From assembly GCF_038958875.1 (NCBI RefSeq), contig NZ_CP152407.1, forward strand, positions 1,557,501-1,621,500: 64,000 nt of DNA, read 5' to 3'. Below are positions 7,867-16,020 of the stretch, one piece after another. The DNA is from Acidovorax sp. FHTAMBA. GTDB taxonomy: Bacteria > Pseudomonadota > Gammaproteobacteria > Burkholderiales > Burkholderiaceae_C. The notes beneath the pieces were generated by a model. It did not search any database and was not told the DNA's origin. It saw nothing but the letters and a program-made list of their open reading frames with translations. Positions within the stretch are counted from its first letter, which is position 1. Every line of letters starts with the position of its first letter. The position numbers and the translations under genes were made by a program.

Positions 7867-8937
7867 ATGAGCCGTACTGAAGTTGTCAGCAGTGGGTCGA
7901 TCGCGCTCGGTAGAAAATTAAAGCCTTGGGTAGTGGTTGGCATCTGGGCATCGGGGCTTTTCGCAGGTTCTGGCGTCTGGTCCGCCGACGGCCCTTCACC
8001 GAATCAAGTGCCGTCGACCGCTGCTGACCAGGGCATCGTCAAATGGATCGATCGCATGCACAGCGCACCCTGTGCGCGTCCCTACGCAGGCACGTTTGTC
8101 GTACTTGCCGCCTCGGGCGCAATGGCCAGTTCGCGGATCTGGCATGCCTGTGATGGCGTGCAACAGATGGAACGGGTGGAAGCATTGAGCGGCACGCCCC
8201 GCACGGTTTTTCGTCGCAATGACGAAGTTCGCACCTTCTGGCCGCAGACCCGTGTGGTGCGGTCAGACCGCAGAGACGCAGCCACCCTGTTTCCCCGCGT
8301 GCCGTTGATTGGCGGAACGTCGATTTCGCAGTTTTATGCCTCCCATGCCTTGGGTCAGGAGCGGGTTGCAGGTTTCACCGCCGATGTGGTCTGGTTCAAG
8401 CCGGTGGACTCCCTGCGCTTTGGCTACAGACTGTGGAGCGAGCGGGAGACGGGTCTCGTGATCAAGCTGCAAACCCTGGACGTCCGGGGCCGTGTACTTG
8501 AGCAAGCTGCATTCTCCGAGCTCGATTTGGATGCGCCGGTGCGTGTCGAGCAGCTTTCGCGTTTGATGGACGAGACCACGGGGTACAAGGTGGTGGCTCC
8601 GGTGGTTGTCAAAACCACTGCCGCGGCGGAAGGCTGGGCATTGAGGCAGCCTATTGCGGGCTTTGTGCCAGTCAGTTGTCATCGCCGTGTGGTGTCACCG
8701 GACGATGGCGCAGACGGGGTTTTGCAGTGCCTTTTCTCGGACGGACTCGCATCCGTATCGCTGTTCATGGAGCTGTTTGACCCGCGGCGCCATTCCGCTC
8801 AAACGCAGATTTCCAGCGTAGGCGCAACCCAGTTGCTTGCCCAGCGTATTGCGCCAGACGTGTGGCTCACGGCGGTGGGCGAGGTTCCTTTGCAGACCCT
8901 TCGATTGTTCGCGGGGCAACTGGAACGCACCCGCTGA
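7867..8937 (+). CDS. rseB: Sigma-E regulatory protein RseB/MucB
   Basis: RseB/MucB is a periplasmic protein that binds the anti-sigma factor and senses mislocalised lipoprotein or LPS. The 356-residue product has an N-terminal hydrophobic export segment (about 20-38, ending GVWSADG), then the MucB domain with WIDRMHSAPCARPYAGTFV and RVAGFTADVVWFKP, and a C-terminal domain near residues 240-350. Length and position after rseA support the call. The export segment starts rather late because of a 20-residue basic N-terminus. The ATG at 7867 has no strong ribosome-binding site. Confidence 0.93.
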   Translation: MSRTEVVSSGSIALGRKLKPWVVVGIWASGLFAGSGVWSADGPSPNQVPSTAADQGIVKWIDRMHSAPCARPYAGTFVVLAASGAMASSRIWHACDGVQQMERVEALSGTPRTVFRRNDEVRTFWPQTRVVRSDRRDAATLFPRVPLIGGTSISQFYASHALGQERVAGFTADVVWFKPVDSLRFGYRLWSERETGLVIKLQTLDVRGRVLEQAAFSELDLDAPVRVEQLSRLMDETTGYKVVAPVVVKTTAAAEGWALRQPIAGFVPVSCHRRVVSPDDGADGVLQCLFSDGLASVSLFMELFDPRRHSAQTQISSVGATQLLAQRIAPDVWLTAVGEVPLQTLRLFAGQLERTR

Positions 8938-9016
8938 AGCCACATGGGCATGGCGCCAAGGCCCTGTGCGGCATGACGTTGTCAGGGCAACGGCACGCAA
9001 ATGACGTGGCGATTTG

Positions 9017-9044
9017 GGAACCAAATGGCGCCACACTCTTCACA
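9017..9044 (+). promoter_or_regulatory. Candidate sigma-E promoter of mucD
   Basis: GGAACC (9017-9022) and TCACA (9040-9044) are separated by 17 bp, roughly like the ECF sigma-E pattern GGAAC-N16/17-TCnnA. It would start transcription about 45 nt before the mucD ATG and would let RpoE drive the protease gene separately. This is a weak pattern match only. Confidence 0.3.
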
Positions 9045-9092
9045 GTTACACACAGTTGGATGACTGCATTCGCCACTATTCATGAAAGGTCG

Positions 9093-10559
9093 ATGATGCC
9101 GAAGCTCGATGGAAATGCGCTGCGCTCCGTAGCGTTTGCATGCATGTTTGCCGGGATCTCCGGTGCAATGGTTATGCCGCAGGTTGCGCTGGCCCAGCCT
9201 GCAGCGGCCGTGCGCGGTCTGCCTGACTTCACGGATCTGGTGGATCAGGTCGGGCCGTCCGTGGTCAATATCCGGACGGTGGAAAGGGTGTCAAACCGCG
9301 CGAACGCCAACGGCATGGATGAAGAAATGCTGGAGTTCTTTCGCCGTTTCGGTGTGCCCATTCCCAACGCTCCGCGGCAGCAACGACCGCAGCGACCACA
9401 AGACGACGAGCAACCTCGCGGCGTGGGTTCGGGTTTTATCCTGACCTCTGATGGTTTTGTCATGACGAACGCGCACGTCGTGGACGGCGCGGATGAAGTG
9501 GTTGTCACGTTGACCGACAAGCGTGAGTTCAAAGCCAAGATCATTGGCGCAGACAAACGCACGGACGTGGCTGTGGTCAAGATCGAGGCCACCGGGCTGC
9601 CTGCCATCAAGGTCGGGGATGTGAGCCGCCTTCGCGTGGGCGAATGGGTGATGGCCATCGGATCGCCGTTTGGACTTGAGAACACTGTGACGGCAGGCAT
9701 TGTCAGTGCCAAGCAGCGCGATACCGGCGACTACCTTCCGTTCATCCAGACCGACGTCGCGATCAACCCTGGCAACTCGGGTGGGCCGCTCATCAACATG
9801 CGTGGCGAAGTGGTCGGGATCAACAGCCAGATCTATTCGCGCTCCGGAGGGTTCATGGGCATCTCGTTTGCCATACCCATGGACGAAGCCATTCGCGTGA
9901 GTGAGCAGTTGCGCTCCTCTGGCCGCGTGACGCGAGGACGAATCGGCGTGCAGATCGGACAGGTCACGAAAGATGTCGCCGAATCGATCGGGCTGGGCAA
10001 GGCGCAGGGCGCCCTGGTAACGGGTGTGGAGGCGGGCTCGCCGGCCGACAAGGCCGGTGTGGAGGCGGGCGACATCATCACCCGTTTTGACGGCAAGGCG
10101 ATCGAGAAGGTCGCGGATCTTCCCCGCCTTGTGGGAAATACCAAGCCGGGAACCAAGAGCACGATGACCGTTCATCGCCGAGGTTCCTCGCGGGATCTGA
10201 GCATCACCATTGCCGAGATTGAACCCGACAAGCCGGCAGCCAAGGCAGCCGCGAGCGAAGAGAAACCCAAGGCCTCACCGGCCGCCCAGCAAATGGGGTT
10301 GGCCGTGACGGAGCTTTCAGAGGCTCAGAAGAAGGAACTCAAGCTCAAGGGCGGAGTGATCGTGGCGGCTGCTACGGACGCAGCAGCGCGCGCCGGACTG
10401 CGGGAAGGGGATGTCATCCTTGCAATCGCCAATACCGAAGTGACGGGTGTGAAGGACTTTGAAGCCACGCTGGCCAAGGCGGATAAGACGAAACCAGTCA
10501 ACGTGTTGTACCGTCGCGGCGAATGGGCGCAATACGCCTTGATTCGTCCGGCCCGCTGA
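9093..10559 (+). CDS. mucD: Periplasmic serine protease MucD/DegQ (HtrA family)
   Basis: HtrA proteases degrade or chaperone misfolded periplasmic proteins and act within the sigma-E response. The 488-residue product has a signal peptide (about 1-34, ending MPQVALAQP), the trypsin-like domain with His128 (TNAHVVDGAD), Asp158 (KRTDVAVVK) and Ser229 (NPGNSGGPL), and two PDZ domains (about 275-365 and 395-485). The start is chosen at tandem ATGs 9093/9096 after GAAAGG (9084-9089). Upstream in-frame codons back to 8862 overlap rseB and encode no signal peptide. Confidence 0.95.
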   Translation: MMPKLDGNALRSVAFACMFAGISGAMVMPQVALAQPAAAVRGLPDFTDLVDQVGPSVVNIRTVERVSNRANANGMDEEMLEFFRRFGVPIPNAPRQQRPQRPQDDEQPRGVGSGFILTSDGFVMTNAHVVDGADEVVVTLTDKREFKAKIIGADKRTDVAVVKIEATGLPAIKVGDVSRLRVGEWVMAIGSPFGLENTVTAGIVSAKQRDTGDYLPFIQTDVAINPGNSGGPLINMRGEVVGINSQIYSRSGGFMGISFAIPMDEAIRVSEQLRSSGRVTRGRIGVQIGQVTKDVAESIGLGKAQGALVTGVEAGSPADKAGVEAGDIITRFDGKAIEKVADLPRLVGNTKPGTKSTMTVHRRGSSRDLSITIAEIEPDKPAAKAAASEEKPKASPAAQQMGLAVTELSEAQKKELKLKGGVIVAAATDAAARAGLREGDVILAIANTEVTGVKDFEATLAKADKTKPVNVLYRRGEWAQYALIRPAR

Positions 10560-10574
10560 AAAGCTGCGAAAAAG

Positions 10575-10617
10575 GGAGGGGCAATACGGGCGGTTGGCCC
10601 CCTCACTCAGTTTTTTT
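10575..10617 (+). terminator. Likely mucD terminator
   Basis: GAGGGGCAA (10576-10584) can pair with TTGGCCCCCTC (10594-10604) with small bulges, and seven T residues follow at 10611-10617. The stem is imperfect and six bases separate it from the T tract. Confidence 0.55.
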
Positions 10618-10659
10618 GGGGGATTGTCGGCCGCAAGTACCGGATCTCGCCCCGTCCCC

Positions 10660-10679
10660 AAGTTAGTTCAAACTAACTT
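10660..10679. promoter_or_regulatory. Perfect palindrome, possible operator
   Basis: AAGTTAGTT (10660-10668) and AACTAACTT (10671-10679) are exact reverse complements around a CA centre. There is no T tract, so it is more like a dimeric regulator site than a terminator. TAGAAT at 10708-10713 could be a -10 element just downstream. No regulator can be named. Confidence 0.4.
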
Positions 10680-10841
10680 ATGCCGGAATGCTATCAACCG
10701 GTTTCGATAGAATACGAACCCCTGTTCAACGCTAATTCATATATTGGTTGAACGTTGATTCACGATGCGGGATGTGACGGTGTAATACACAACTCATTCA
10801 CAGTTCACCCACAAGTTGTCCAGCGTTGTAGTTGTGCAGAC

Positions 10842-10861
10842 TGTGAATAAGTTGTTGATAA
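10842..10861 (-). promoter_or_regulatory. Two adjacent DnaA-box-like sites
   Basis: TGTGAATAA (10842-10850) is the complement of TTATTCACA, matching the TTATNCACA DnaA box. TGTTGATAA (10853-10861) is the complement of TTATCAACA, one mismatch away. They are 2 bp apart. Whether DnaA binds here is unknown. Confidence 0.35.
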
Positions 10862-10931
10862 GTTTCCTGTTGCACCATGGCAACTCCCCTTGGATGCAGT
10901 CGGGTGGGCGTTATCCGCCGGGCTTTTTGCC

Positions 10932-11008
10932 TACAATGAAGGTCCAACTATCGCAGTTGCCAATGATTGTTGGTTCAGGGCGCGTCGCCATTCGACGCGC
11001 CCTTTTTT
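10932..11008 (+). ncRNA. Candidate small RNA or lepA leader
   Basis: A possible -10 TACAAT (10932-10937) lies about 40 bp before a perfect terminator. Transcription from about 10944 would make an RNA of about 65 nt ending in the U tract at 11003-11008, 45 bp before the lepA ATG. No good -35 is visible. It could be an independent small RNA or an attenuated leader of lepA. Confidence 0.3.
10978..11008 (+). terminator. Strong Rho-independent terminator upstream of lepA
   Basis: GGGCGCGTCG (10978-10987) pairs perfectly with CGACGCGCCC (10993-11002) around a 5-nt loop, followed by TTTTTT. It is about 420 bp after the mucD stop and only 45 bp before lepA, so it may end a short transcript or act as an attenuator. 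Confidence 0.88.
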
Positions 11009-11052
11009 CTTGTGTGCTCCGTTTTAATTCAATCACTTGACGCTTTCCGTTG

Positions 11053-12861
11053 ATGAACCACATCAGAAATTTTTCCATCATTGCGCACATCGACCACGGC
11101 AAGTCGACGCTTGCCGATCGCTTGATCCAGCGCTGCGGAGGCCTTGCGGACCGTGAGATGGAGGCCCAGGTTCTGGACTCGATGGATATCGAAAAAGAGC
11201 GTGGGATAACCATCAAGGCGCAGACCGCAGCGCTGCAATACAAGGCGCAGGACGGACAGGTCTACAACCTCAATCTGATCGACACGCCTGGGCATGTGGA
11301 CTTCTCGTATGAAGTGAGTCGCTCGCTGTCTGCCTGCGAGGGTGCATTGCTCGTGGTCGATGCTTCGCAGGGAGTGGAGGCTCAGACCGTTGCGAACTGC
11401 TACACCGCATTGGATCTGGGTGTCGAGGTGGTGCCGGTACTCAACAAGATGGACCTGCCCAACGCCGATCCGGACAATGCAAAAGCCGAGATCGAAGATG
11501 TGATCGGCATAGACGCAACCGACGCCATTCCATGCTCGGCCAAAACGGGCATGGGTATTGACGAGATCCTGGAAGCCATCGTGGCCAAGGTGCCTGCGCC
11601 GCGTGGCAATGCCCAGGGTCCGCTGCGCGCGATGATCATCGACAGCTGGTTCGACAGCTACGTGGGCGTGGTGATGCTGGTGCGCGTGGTCGACGGCCGC
11701 TTGCTCAAGGGTGAGCGCATCAAGATGATGGCCAGTGGTGCGGTGTATAACGCCGACAACCTGGGCGTGTTCACGCCCGCCAACGAGCCGCGCAACTCGC
11801 TGGATGCGGGGCAGGTGGGCTACATCATTGCCGGCATCAAGGAGCTGCAGGCGGCCAAGGTGGGCGACACCATCACGCTCGAAAAGAAATTGCCCAACAA
11901 TGCGGGCCCGGCCGCTGAGGCGTTGCCCGGTTTCAAGGAAATCCAGCCGCAGGTGTTTGCCGGGCTGTACCCCACCGAGGCCAGCGAGTACGACTCGCTG
12001 CGCGATGCGCTCGAGAAGCTCAAGCTCAACGATGCATCACTGCACTACGAACCCGAAGTCAGCCAGGCACTGGGATTCGGATTCCGTTGCGGGTTCCTGG
12101 GTCTCCTGCACATGGAGATCGTGCAGGAGCGTCTGGAGCGTGAGTTTGACCAGGACCTCATCACGACGGCGCCGAGCGTGGTGTACCAGGTGGTCAAGGC
12201 CGATGGCGAGGTGATCATGGTCGAGAACCCTTCCAAGATGCCCGACCAGGGACGTCTGGAGGAAATCCGCGAGCCCATCGTCACGGTGCATCTGTACATG
12301 CCACAGGACTATGTGGGCCCGGTGATGACGCTGGCCAACCAGAAGCGCGGCGTGCAGATGAACATGGCATACCACGGCCGCCAGGTGATGTTGACCTATG
12401 AAATGCCGCTCGGCGAAATCGTGCTCGACTTTTTCGACAAGCTCAAGTCGGTGTCGCGCGGGTATGCCTCCATGGACTACGAGTTCAAGGAGTACCGGGC
12501 CTCCGACGTGGTGAAGGTTGATATCCTGCTCAACGGCGAAAAGGTGGATGCGCTGTCCATCATCGTGCACCGCTCGCAGTCGCAGTACCGCGGCCGTGCC
12601 GTGGTGGCCAAGATGCGCGAAATCATCAGCCGCCAGATGTATGACGTGGCCATCCAGGCCGCCATTGGCGCCAACATCATTGCGCGCGAAACCATCAAGG
12701 CCTTGCGCAAGAACGTGCTGGCAAAATGCTACGGCGGTGACGTCAGCCGCAAACGCAAGCTCCTCGAAAAGCAGAAAGCAGGCAAGAAGCGCATGAAACA
12801 GATCGGATCGGTGGAGGTGCCCCAAGAGGCATTCCTGGCCATTTTGCAGGTGGAAGACTGA
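11053..12861 (+). CDS. lepA: Elongation factor 4 (LepA)
   Basis: LepA/EF4 is a ribosome-associated translational GTPase affecting translocation and ribosome assembly. The 602-residue protein has G1 AHIDHGKST (about 11-19), G3 DTPGHVDF, G4 NKMDLPNAD, EF-G-like domains II, III and V, and the LepA-specific C-terminal domain ending AFLAILQVED. The ATG at 11053 is chosen over an in-frame TTG one codon earlier. The stop overlaps the lepB ATG by one base, so lepA and lepB are coupled, as in most proteobacteria. Confidence 0.97.
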   Translation: MNHIRNFSIIAHIDHGKSTLADRLIQRCGGLADREMEAQVLDSMDIEKERGITIKAQTAALQYKAQDGQVYNLNLIDTPGHVDFSYEVSRSLSACEGALLVVDASQGVEAQTVANCYTALDLGVEVVPVLNKMDLPNADPDNAKAEIEDVIGIDATDAIPCSAKTGMGIDEILEAIVAKVPAPRGNAQGPLRAMIIDSWFDSYVGVVMLVRVVDGRLLKGERIKMMASGAVYNADNLGVFTPANEPRNSLDAGQVGYIIAGIKELQAAKVGDTITLEKKLPNNAGPAAEALPGFKEIQPQVFAGLYPTEASEYDSLRDALEKLKLNDASLHYEPEVSQALGFGFRCGFLGLLHMEIVQERLEREFDQDLITTAPSVVYQVVKADGEVIMVENPSKMPDQGRLEEIREPIVTVHLYMPQDYVGPVMTLANQKRGVQMNMAYHGRQVMLTYEMPLGEIVLDFFDKLKSVSRGYASMDYEFKEYRASDVVKVDILLNGEKVDALSIIVHRSQSQYRGRAVVAKMREIISRQMYDVAIQAAIGANIIARETIKALRKNVLAKCYGGDVSRKRKLLEKQKAGKKRMKQIGSVEVPQEAFLAILQVED

Positions 12862-13838
12862 TGCTCCAGTTCATGCAGATCGTTACCGCATTGCTGCTGG
12901 CCGCCTTCGGGGGCTATGTGGGTGCCTGGTACTTCGGCGCGCTGGAAGGCAACTTCGCCTTGCTGCTGTTTCTTGCCACCGTCGTGACGGGTGCGTACTG
13001 GCTGGCCGAGCGCCTGTACTTTCTGCCCAGGCGGCGCCGCGCTGCTCAGGCCGTCGAAGATGCCGCAGCCCAGCGACGCGCTGAGCTGGACCGCATGGGC
13101 ATCCAGAAGGTGGATGTGGATGTCCAGGAGGCCAAGAGTCGCCTGCTCATGCAGCCATGGTGGCTGGACTGGACGGCGGGGCTCTTTCCCGTCATTGCCG
13201 CGGTGTTCCTGCTGCGGTCGTTCCTGTTCGAGCCCTTCAAGATTCCTTCGGGCTCCATGATTCCGACGCTGCTCGTGGGCGACCTGATTCTTGTGAACAA
13301 GTTCACCTACGGGGTGCGTCTGCCGGTGATCCACACCAAGATCACCGAGGGTACGCCGCCGGCACGCGGCGATGTCATGGTGTTCCGCTACCCGCCGCAG
13401 CCGAGCCTGGACTACATCAAGCGGGTGGTTGGCGTGCCTGGCGACGAGGTGGCCTATCTCAACAAGCGGTTGACCGTCAACGGACAACCTGTAGATACCA
13501 AGGCGCTGCCGGACTTTTTTGAAGAAGACTCGATGCGCTACTTCAAGCAGTTTGAAGAGCAACTGGGAGCCCAGCCCCACCGGCTGCTGAACAACGCCGA
13601 CGTACCGGCCTTTGTGCAGGGCGCGAGCAATTTTGCCTATCGTGAGAACTGCCGCTACAGTGTCGAGGGCGTGGTGTGCAAGGTGCCGGAAGGCCACTAT
13701 TTCATGATGGGTGACAACCGGGACAACTCGCTCGATTCGCGCTATTGGGGGTTCGTCCCGGAGCGCAATATCGTGGGGAAGGCCTTTTTTGTCTGGATGA
13801 ATTTCGGTAATCTCAAGCGCATCGGCTCATTTCATTGA
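12861..13838 (+). CDS. lepB: Signal peptidase I
   Basis: LepB cleaves signal peptides on the outer face of the inner membrane. The 325-residue protein has N-terminal hydrophobic segments (about 5-25 and 32-48), a cytoplasmic loop and a second anchor (about 106-122). The catalytic Ser132 is in PSGSMIPTL and Lys187 is in YIKRVVGVPGDEV, with the late GDNRDNSLDSRYWGFVPE box. Length matches Gram-negative LepB. It is coupled to lepA and followed by the DUF4845 gene and rnc. Confidence 0.96.
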   Translation: MLQFMQIVTALLLAAFGGYVGAWYFGALEGNFALLLFLATVVTGAYWLAERLYFLPRRRRAAQAVEDAAAQRRAELDRMGIQKVDVDVQEAKSRLLMQPWWLDWTAGLFPVIAAVFLLRSFLFEPFKIPSGSMIPTLLVGDLILVNKFTYGVRLPVIHTKITEGTPPARGDVMVFRYPPQPSLDYIKRVVGVPGDEVAYLNKRLTVNGQPVDTKALPDFFEEDSMRYFKQFEEQLGAQPHRLLNNADVPAFVQGASNFAYRENCRYSVEGVVCKVPEGHYFMMGDNRDNSLDSRYWGFVPERNIVGKAFFVWMNFGNLKRIGSFH

Positions 13839-13877
13839 TGGGCGATTGGCTTTCAAGAACACAAAAGGGGGAAATAC

Positions 13878-14246
13878 ATGATGCGTATTCAACGTTCTGC
13901 TGCACGCGGTCGCCAGCGTGGCCTGTCTTTCATTGGTGTGATCTTCATCGGCTTGCTGGCCGTGGCTGCCTTTGCCATCGGTGGCCAGTCCGTGCCGATC
14001 TTTCTGGAGTACCAGGCGATCAACAAGGCTGCTGCCAAGGCCGCCAAGGAAGGCAGCACCGTCGCGGACGTGCGCGCCTCTTTTGACCGGGCTGCCGCCA
14101 TCGACACCATCAACTCCATCCAGGGCAAGGACCTGGAGGTGAGCAAGCGCGGAGACAAGGTGGTGGTGTCCTTCAAGTACTCCCGTGAAATCGCTCTGGC
14201 GGGCCCTGCCTACCTGGTGTACCGATTTGAAGGACAGACCAACTAG
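13878..14246 (+). CDS. DUF4845 single-pass membrane protein
   Basis: The 122-residue protein has a basic start (MMRIQRSAARGRQRG), one membrane segment (about 16-36, LSFIGVIFIGLLAVAAFAIG) and a periplasmic domain with KVVVSFKYSREIALAGPAYLVYRF. This pattern and the position between lepB and rnc match the DUF4845 family common in proteobacteria. Function is unknown; pilin-like N-terminal topology has been noted for the family. AAGGGGGAAATAC precedes the tandem ATGs at 13878/13881. The TAG stop overlaps the rnc GTG start by one base. Confidence 0.85.
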   Translation: MMRIQRSAARGRQRGLSFIGVIFIGLLAVAAFAIGGQSVPIFLEYQAINKAAAKAAKEGSTVADVRASFDRAAAIDTINSIQGKDLEVSKRGDKVVVSFKYSREIALAGPAYLVYRFEGQTN

Positions 14247-14929
14247 TGCAACCCGGCCTTCAAGCGCTGCAGAGCCGTCTGCAGCATGTTTTTTCCGATC
14301 CCTCCCTTTTACAGCGCGCCACCACGCACCGCAGTTTCTCGGCCGACCACAATGAGCGGCTGGAGTTTCTGGGGGATTCCGTGCTGAACCTGGCCGTTGC
14401 GAGCCTGCTGTACCGGCAGCTGTCGGCCCTGCCGGAGGGAGATCTCTCCCGCGTGCGGGCCAACCTTGTCAAGCAGGACACCTTGCACCAGCTGGCGCTG
14501 GGTCTCAAGATCTCCGAAGTGCTTCGCCTGGGTGAAGGCGAGTCCAGATCCGGGGGGCAGCAGCGCCCCTCCATCCTGGCGGACGCGCTGGAGGCCCTGA
14601 TCGGCGCGGTGTACCTCGATGCGGGATACCCGAGTGCCGAAGCCCTGGTGCACCGCCTTTTCCAGGCCGTGGAGATCAACCCGCAGATGCAGGCGGCGTC
14701 CAAAGACGCCAAGACGGCATTGCAGGAGTGGCTTCAGGGCCGCAAAATGAAGCTGCCGCAGTACAAGGTGGTGGCCACTGTGGGTGCTGCGCACCGCCAG
14801 ACCTTCGACGTCGAGTGCGATATTCCTGAACTGGGCCTGACCGAACGCGGCATCGGCGGCTCCCGCCGGGCGGGCGAGCAGGCGGCGGCTGCGGCCATGC
14901 TGGCCACATTGAAAGCAAAGAAATTATGA
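14246..14929 (+). CDS. rnc: Ribonuclease III
   Basis: RNase III cleaves double-stranded RNA, including 30S rRNA precursors. The 227-residue protein has the signature NERLEFLGDSVLN (about 36-48, with Asp44), a second acidic cluster DALEALIGAVYLDAGY (about 112-127) and a C-terminal dsRNA-binding domain (about 153-222, with GIGGSRRAGEQAAAAAML). The start is a GTG at 14246 overlapping the previous stop; length and N-terminus agree with the family. Its stop overlaps the era ATG by 4 bp, the conserved rnc-era coupling. Confidence 0.96.
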   Translation: MQPGLQALQSRLQHVFSDPSLLQRATTHRSFSADHNERLEFLGDSVLNLAVASLLYRQLSALPEGDLSRVRANLVKQDTLHQLALGLKISEVLRLGEGESRSGGQQRPSILADALEALIGAVYLDAGYPSAEALVHRLFQAVEINPQMQAASKDAKTALQEWLQGRKMKLPQYKVVATVGAAHRQTFDVECDIPELGLTERGIGGSRRAGEQAAAAAMLATLKAKKL

Positions 14930-15930
14930 ATGATGCTACCAAAGATGTAGCTGGTGACGCCCATCCGGTAAGCCCTAAGGTCCAAAATGACCTCGATGCC
15001 ATGCTGGCTGCGGCCGGCGCTCCGGCGGCGGTGCCCGGCCAGCGCTGTGGCGTGATTGCCATCGTGGGCAAGCCCAACGTGGGCAAGTCCACCCTGCTCA
15101 ACGCGCTGGTGGGCCAGAAGATCAGCATCACCTCGCGCAAGGCGCAGACCACGCGGCACCGCATCACGGGCATCCGCACGCGCGAGCAGACGCAGTTCAT
15201 TTTTGTTGACACCCCCGGGTTCCAGACCCGCCACGCCACCGCGCTCAACAAGTCGCTGAACAAGACCGTGATGGGCGCCATCGGCGATGTGGACCTGATT
15301 CTCTTCGTCGTCGAGGCCGGCAACTTCACGCTGGCCGATGCCAAGGTGCTGTCGCTGTTCAAGCCCGGCATTCCCACGCTGCTGGTGGCCAACAAGCTGG
15401 ACATGGTGCACCGCCGTGCCGAGCTGGCTCCCTGGCTCAAGAGCATGCAGGAGCGCCACCCGTTTGCCGAGTTTGTGCCCATGTCCGCCAAGAACAAGGG
15501 CGACATCGAGCGCCTTTTCGGCATCTGCGCCAAATACCTGCCCGAGCAGGCTTGGTGGTACGGCGAGGACGAGCTCACCGACCGCAGTGAGAAATTCCTC
15601 GCGTCCGAGACGGTGCGCGAGAAGCTGTTCCGCTTCACGGGCGACGAGCTGCCCTACACATCCACCGTGGTGATTGACAAGTTCGATGAAAAGGCCAGCA
15701 AGCAGCACAAGCGCTTGGTCAAGATCGCCGCGACCATCGTGGTCGAGCGTGACAACCACAAGATGATGGTGATCGGCGACAAGGGCGAGCGCTTGAAGCG
15801 CATCGGCACCGAGGCCCGCCAGGAGCTGGAAAAACTCATGGACGCCAAGGTGTTCCTCGAACTCTGGGTCAAGGTGCGCTCTGGCTGGGCCGACGACGAA
15901 GCGCGTGTGCGTTCGTTCGGTTACGAATAA
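14926..15930 (+). CDS. era: GTPase Era with repeat-derived N-terminal extension
   Basis: Era binds GTP and the 3' end of 16S rRNA to assist 30S assembly. The 334-residue protein has G1 GKPNVGKST (48-56), G3 DTPGF, G4 NKLDM and a C-terminal KH domain (about 240-325, with VIGDKGERLKRIGTEAR). A non-conserved N-terminal stretch of about 40 residues precedes the G domain, longer than in E. coli Era. Bases 14933-14992, encoding about residues 3-22, align over their full length with the dispersed intergenic repeat, so part of this extension seems repeat-derived. The ATG overlaps the rnc stop (ATGA); no closer start lies before the G domain except Met26. Confidence 0.96.
   Translation: MNDATKDVAGDAHPVSPKVQNDLDAMLAAAGAPAAVPGQRCGVIAIVGKPNVGKSTLLNALVGQKISITSRKAQTTRHRITGIRTREQTQFIFVDTPGFQTRHATALNKSLNKTVMGAIGDVDLILFVVEAGNFTLADAKVLSLFKPGIPTLLVANKLDMVHRRAELAPWLKSMQERHPFAEFVPMSAKNKGDIERLFGICAKYLPEQAWWYGEDELTDRSEKFLASETVREKLFRFTGDELPYTSTVVIDKFDEKASKQHKRLVKIAATIVVERDNHKMMVIGDKGERLKRIGTEARQELEKLMDAKVFLELWVKVRSGWADDEARVRSFGYE
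14933..14992 (+). repeat. Degenerate dispersed repeat inside the era coding region
   Basis: It reads ATGCTACCAAAGATGTAGCT, then a degraded core with CATCCGGTAAGC and AAGGTCCAA. It has the same module order and length as the intergenic copy at 32318-32386 read on its minus strand (ATGCTAC, loop, GTAGCTG, core, GGCCAA). By eye about 31 of 45 core positions match the copy at 42641-42690. Confidence 0.6.
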
Positions 15931-16020
15931 TTCCGTGCCCGCCCGCGACCCTGTCTTGCCCGGGCGGCACAAGCTGTCTGGCGCTTGCCAGCCGAATGCA
16001 TTTCTGCGGGCCTGAAGCCA

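Larger units (their letters stand above)
10560..11052 (+). other. 493-bp intergenic region mucD-lepA with several inverted repeats
   Basis: No protein gene is convincing here. From left to right it holds a likely mucD terminator, a 20-bp palindrome (10660-10679), an inverted repeat GTTCAAC/GTTGAAC (10724-10730 and 10747-10753), crossed inverted repeats CACAACT/AGTTGTG and ATTCACAGT/ACTGTGAAT (10788-10848), two DnaA-box-like sites (10842-10861), a possible -10 TACAAT (10932-10937) and a very strong terminator (10978-11008). It is noticeably AT-richer than its neighbours. Confidence 0.8.

Noticed and set aside
8862..9092. N-terminal extension of mucD overlapping rseB
   Set aside because: No signal peptide in that stretch; the signal peptide begins at the 9093/9096 ATGs.
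10640..10870. Chromosome replication origin
   Set aside because: Only two weak DnaA-like boxes and no dnaA, dnaN, rpmH or gidA nearby; better treated as a regulatory region.
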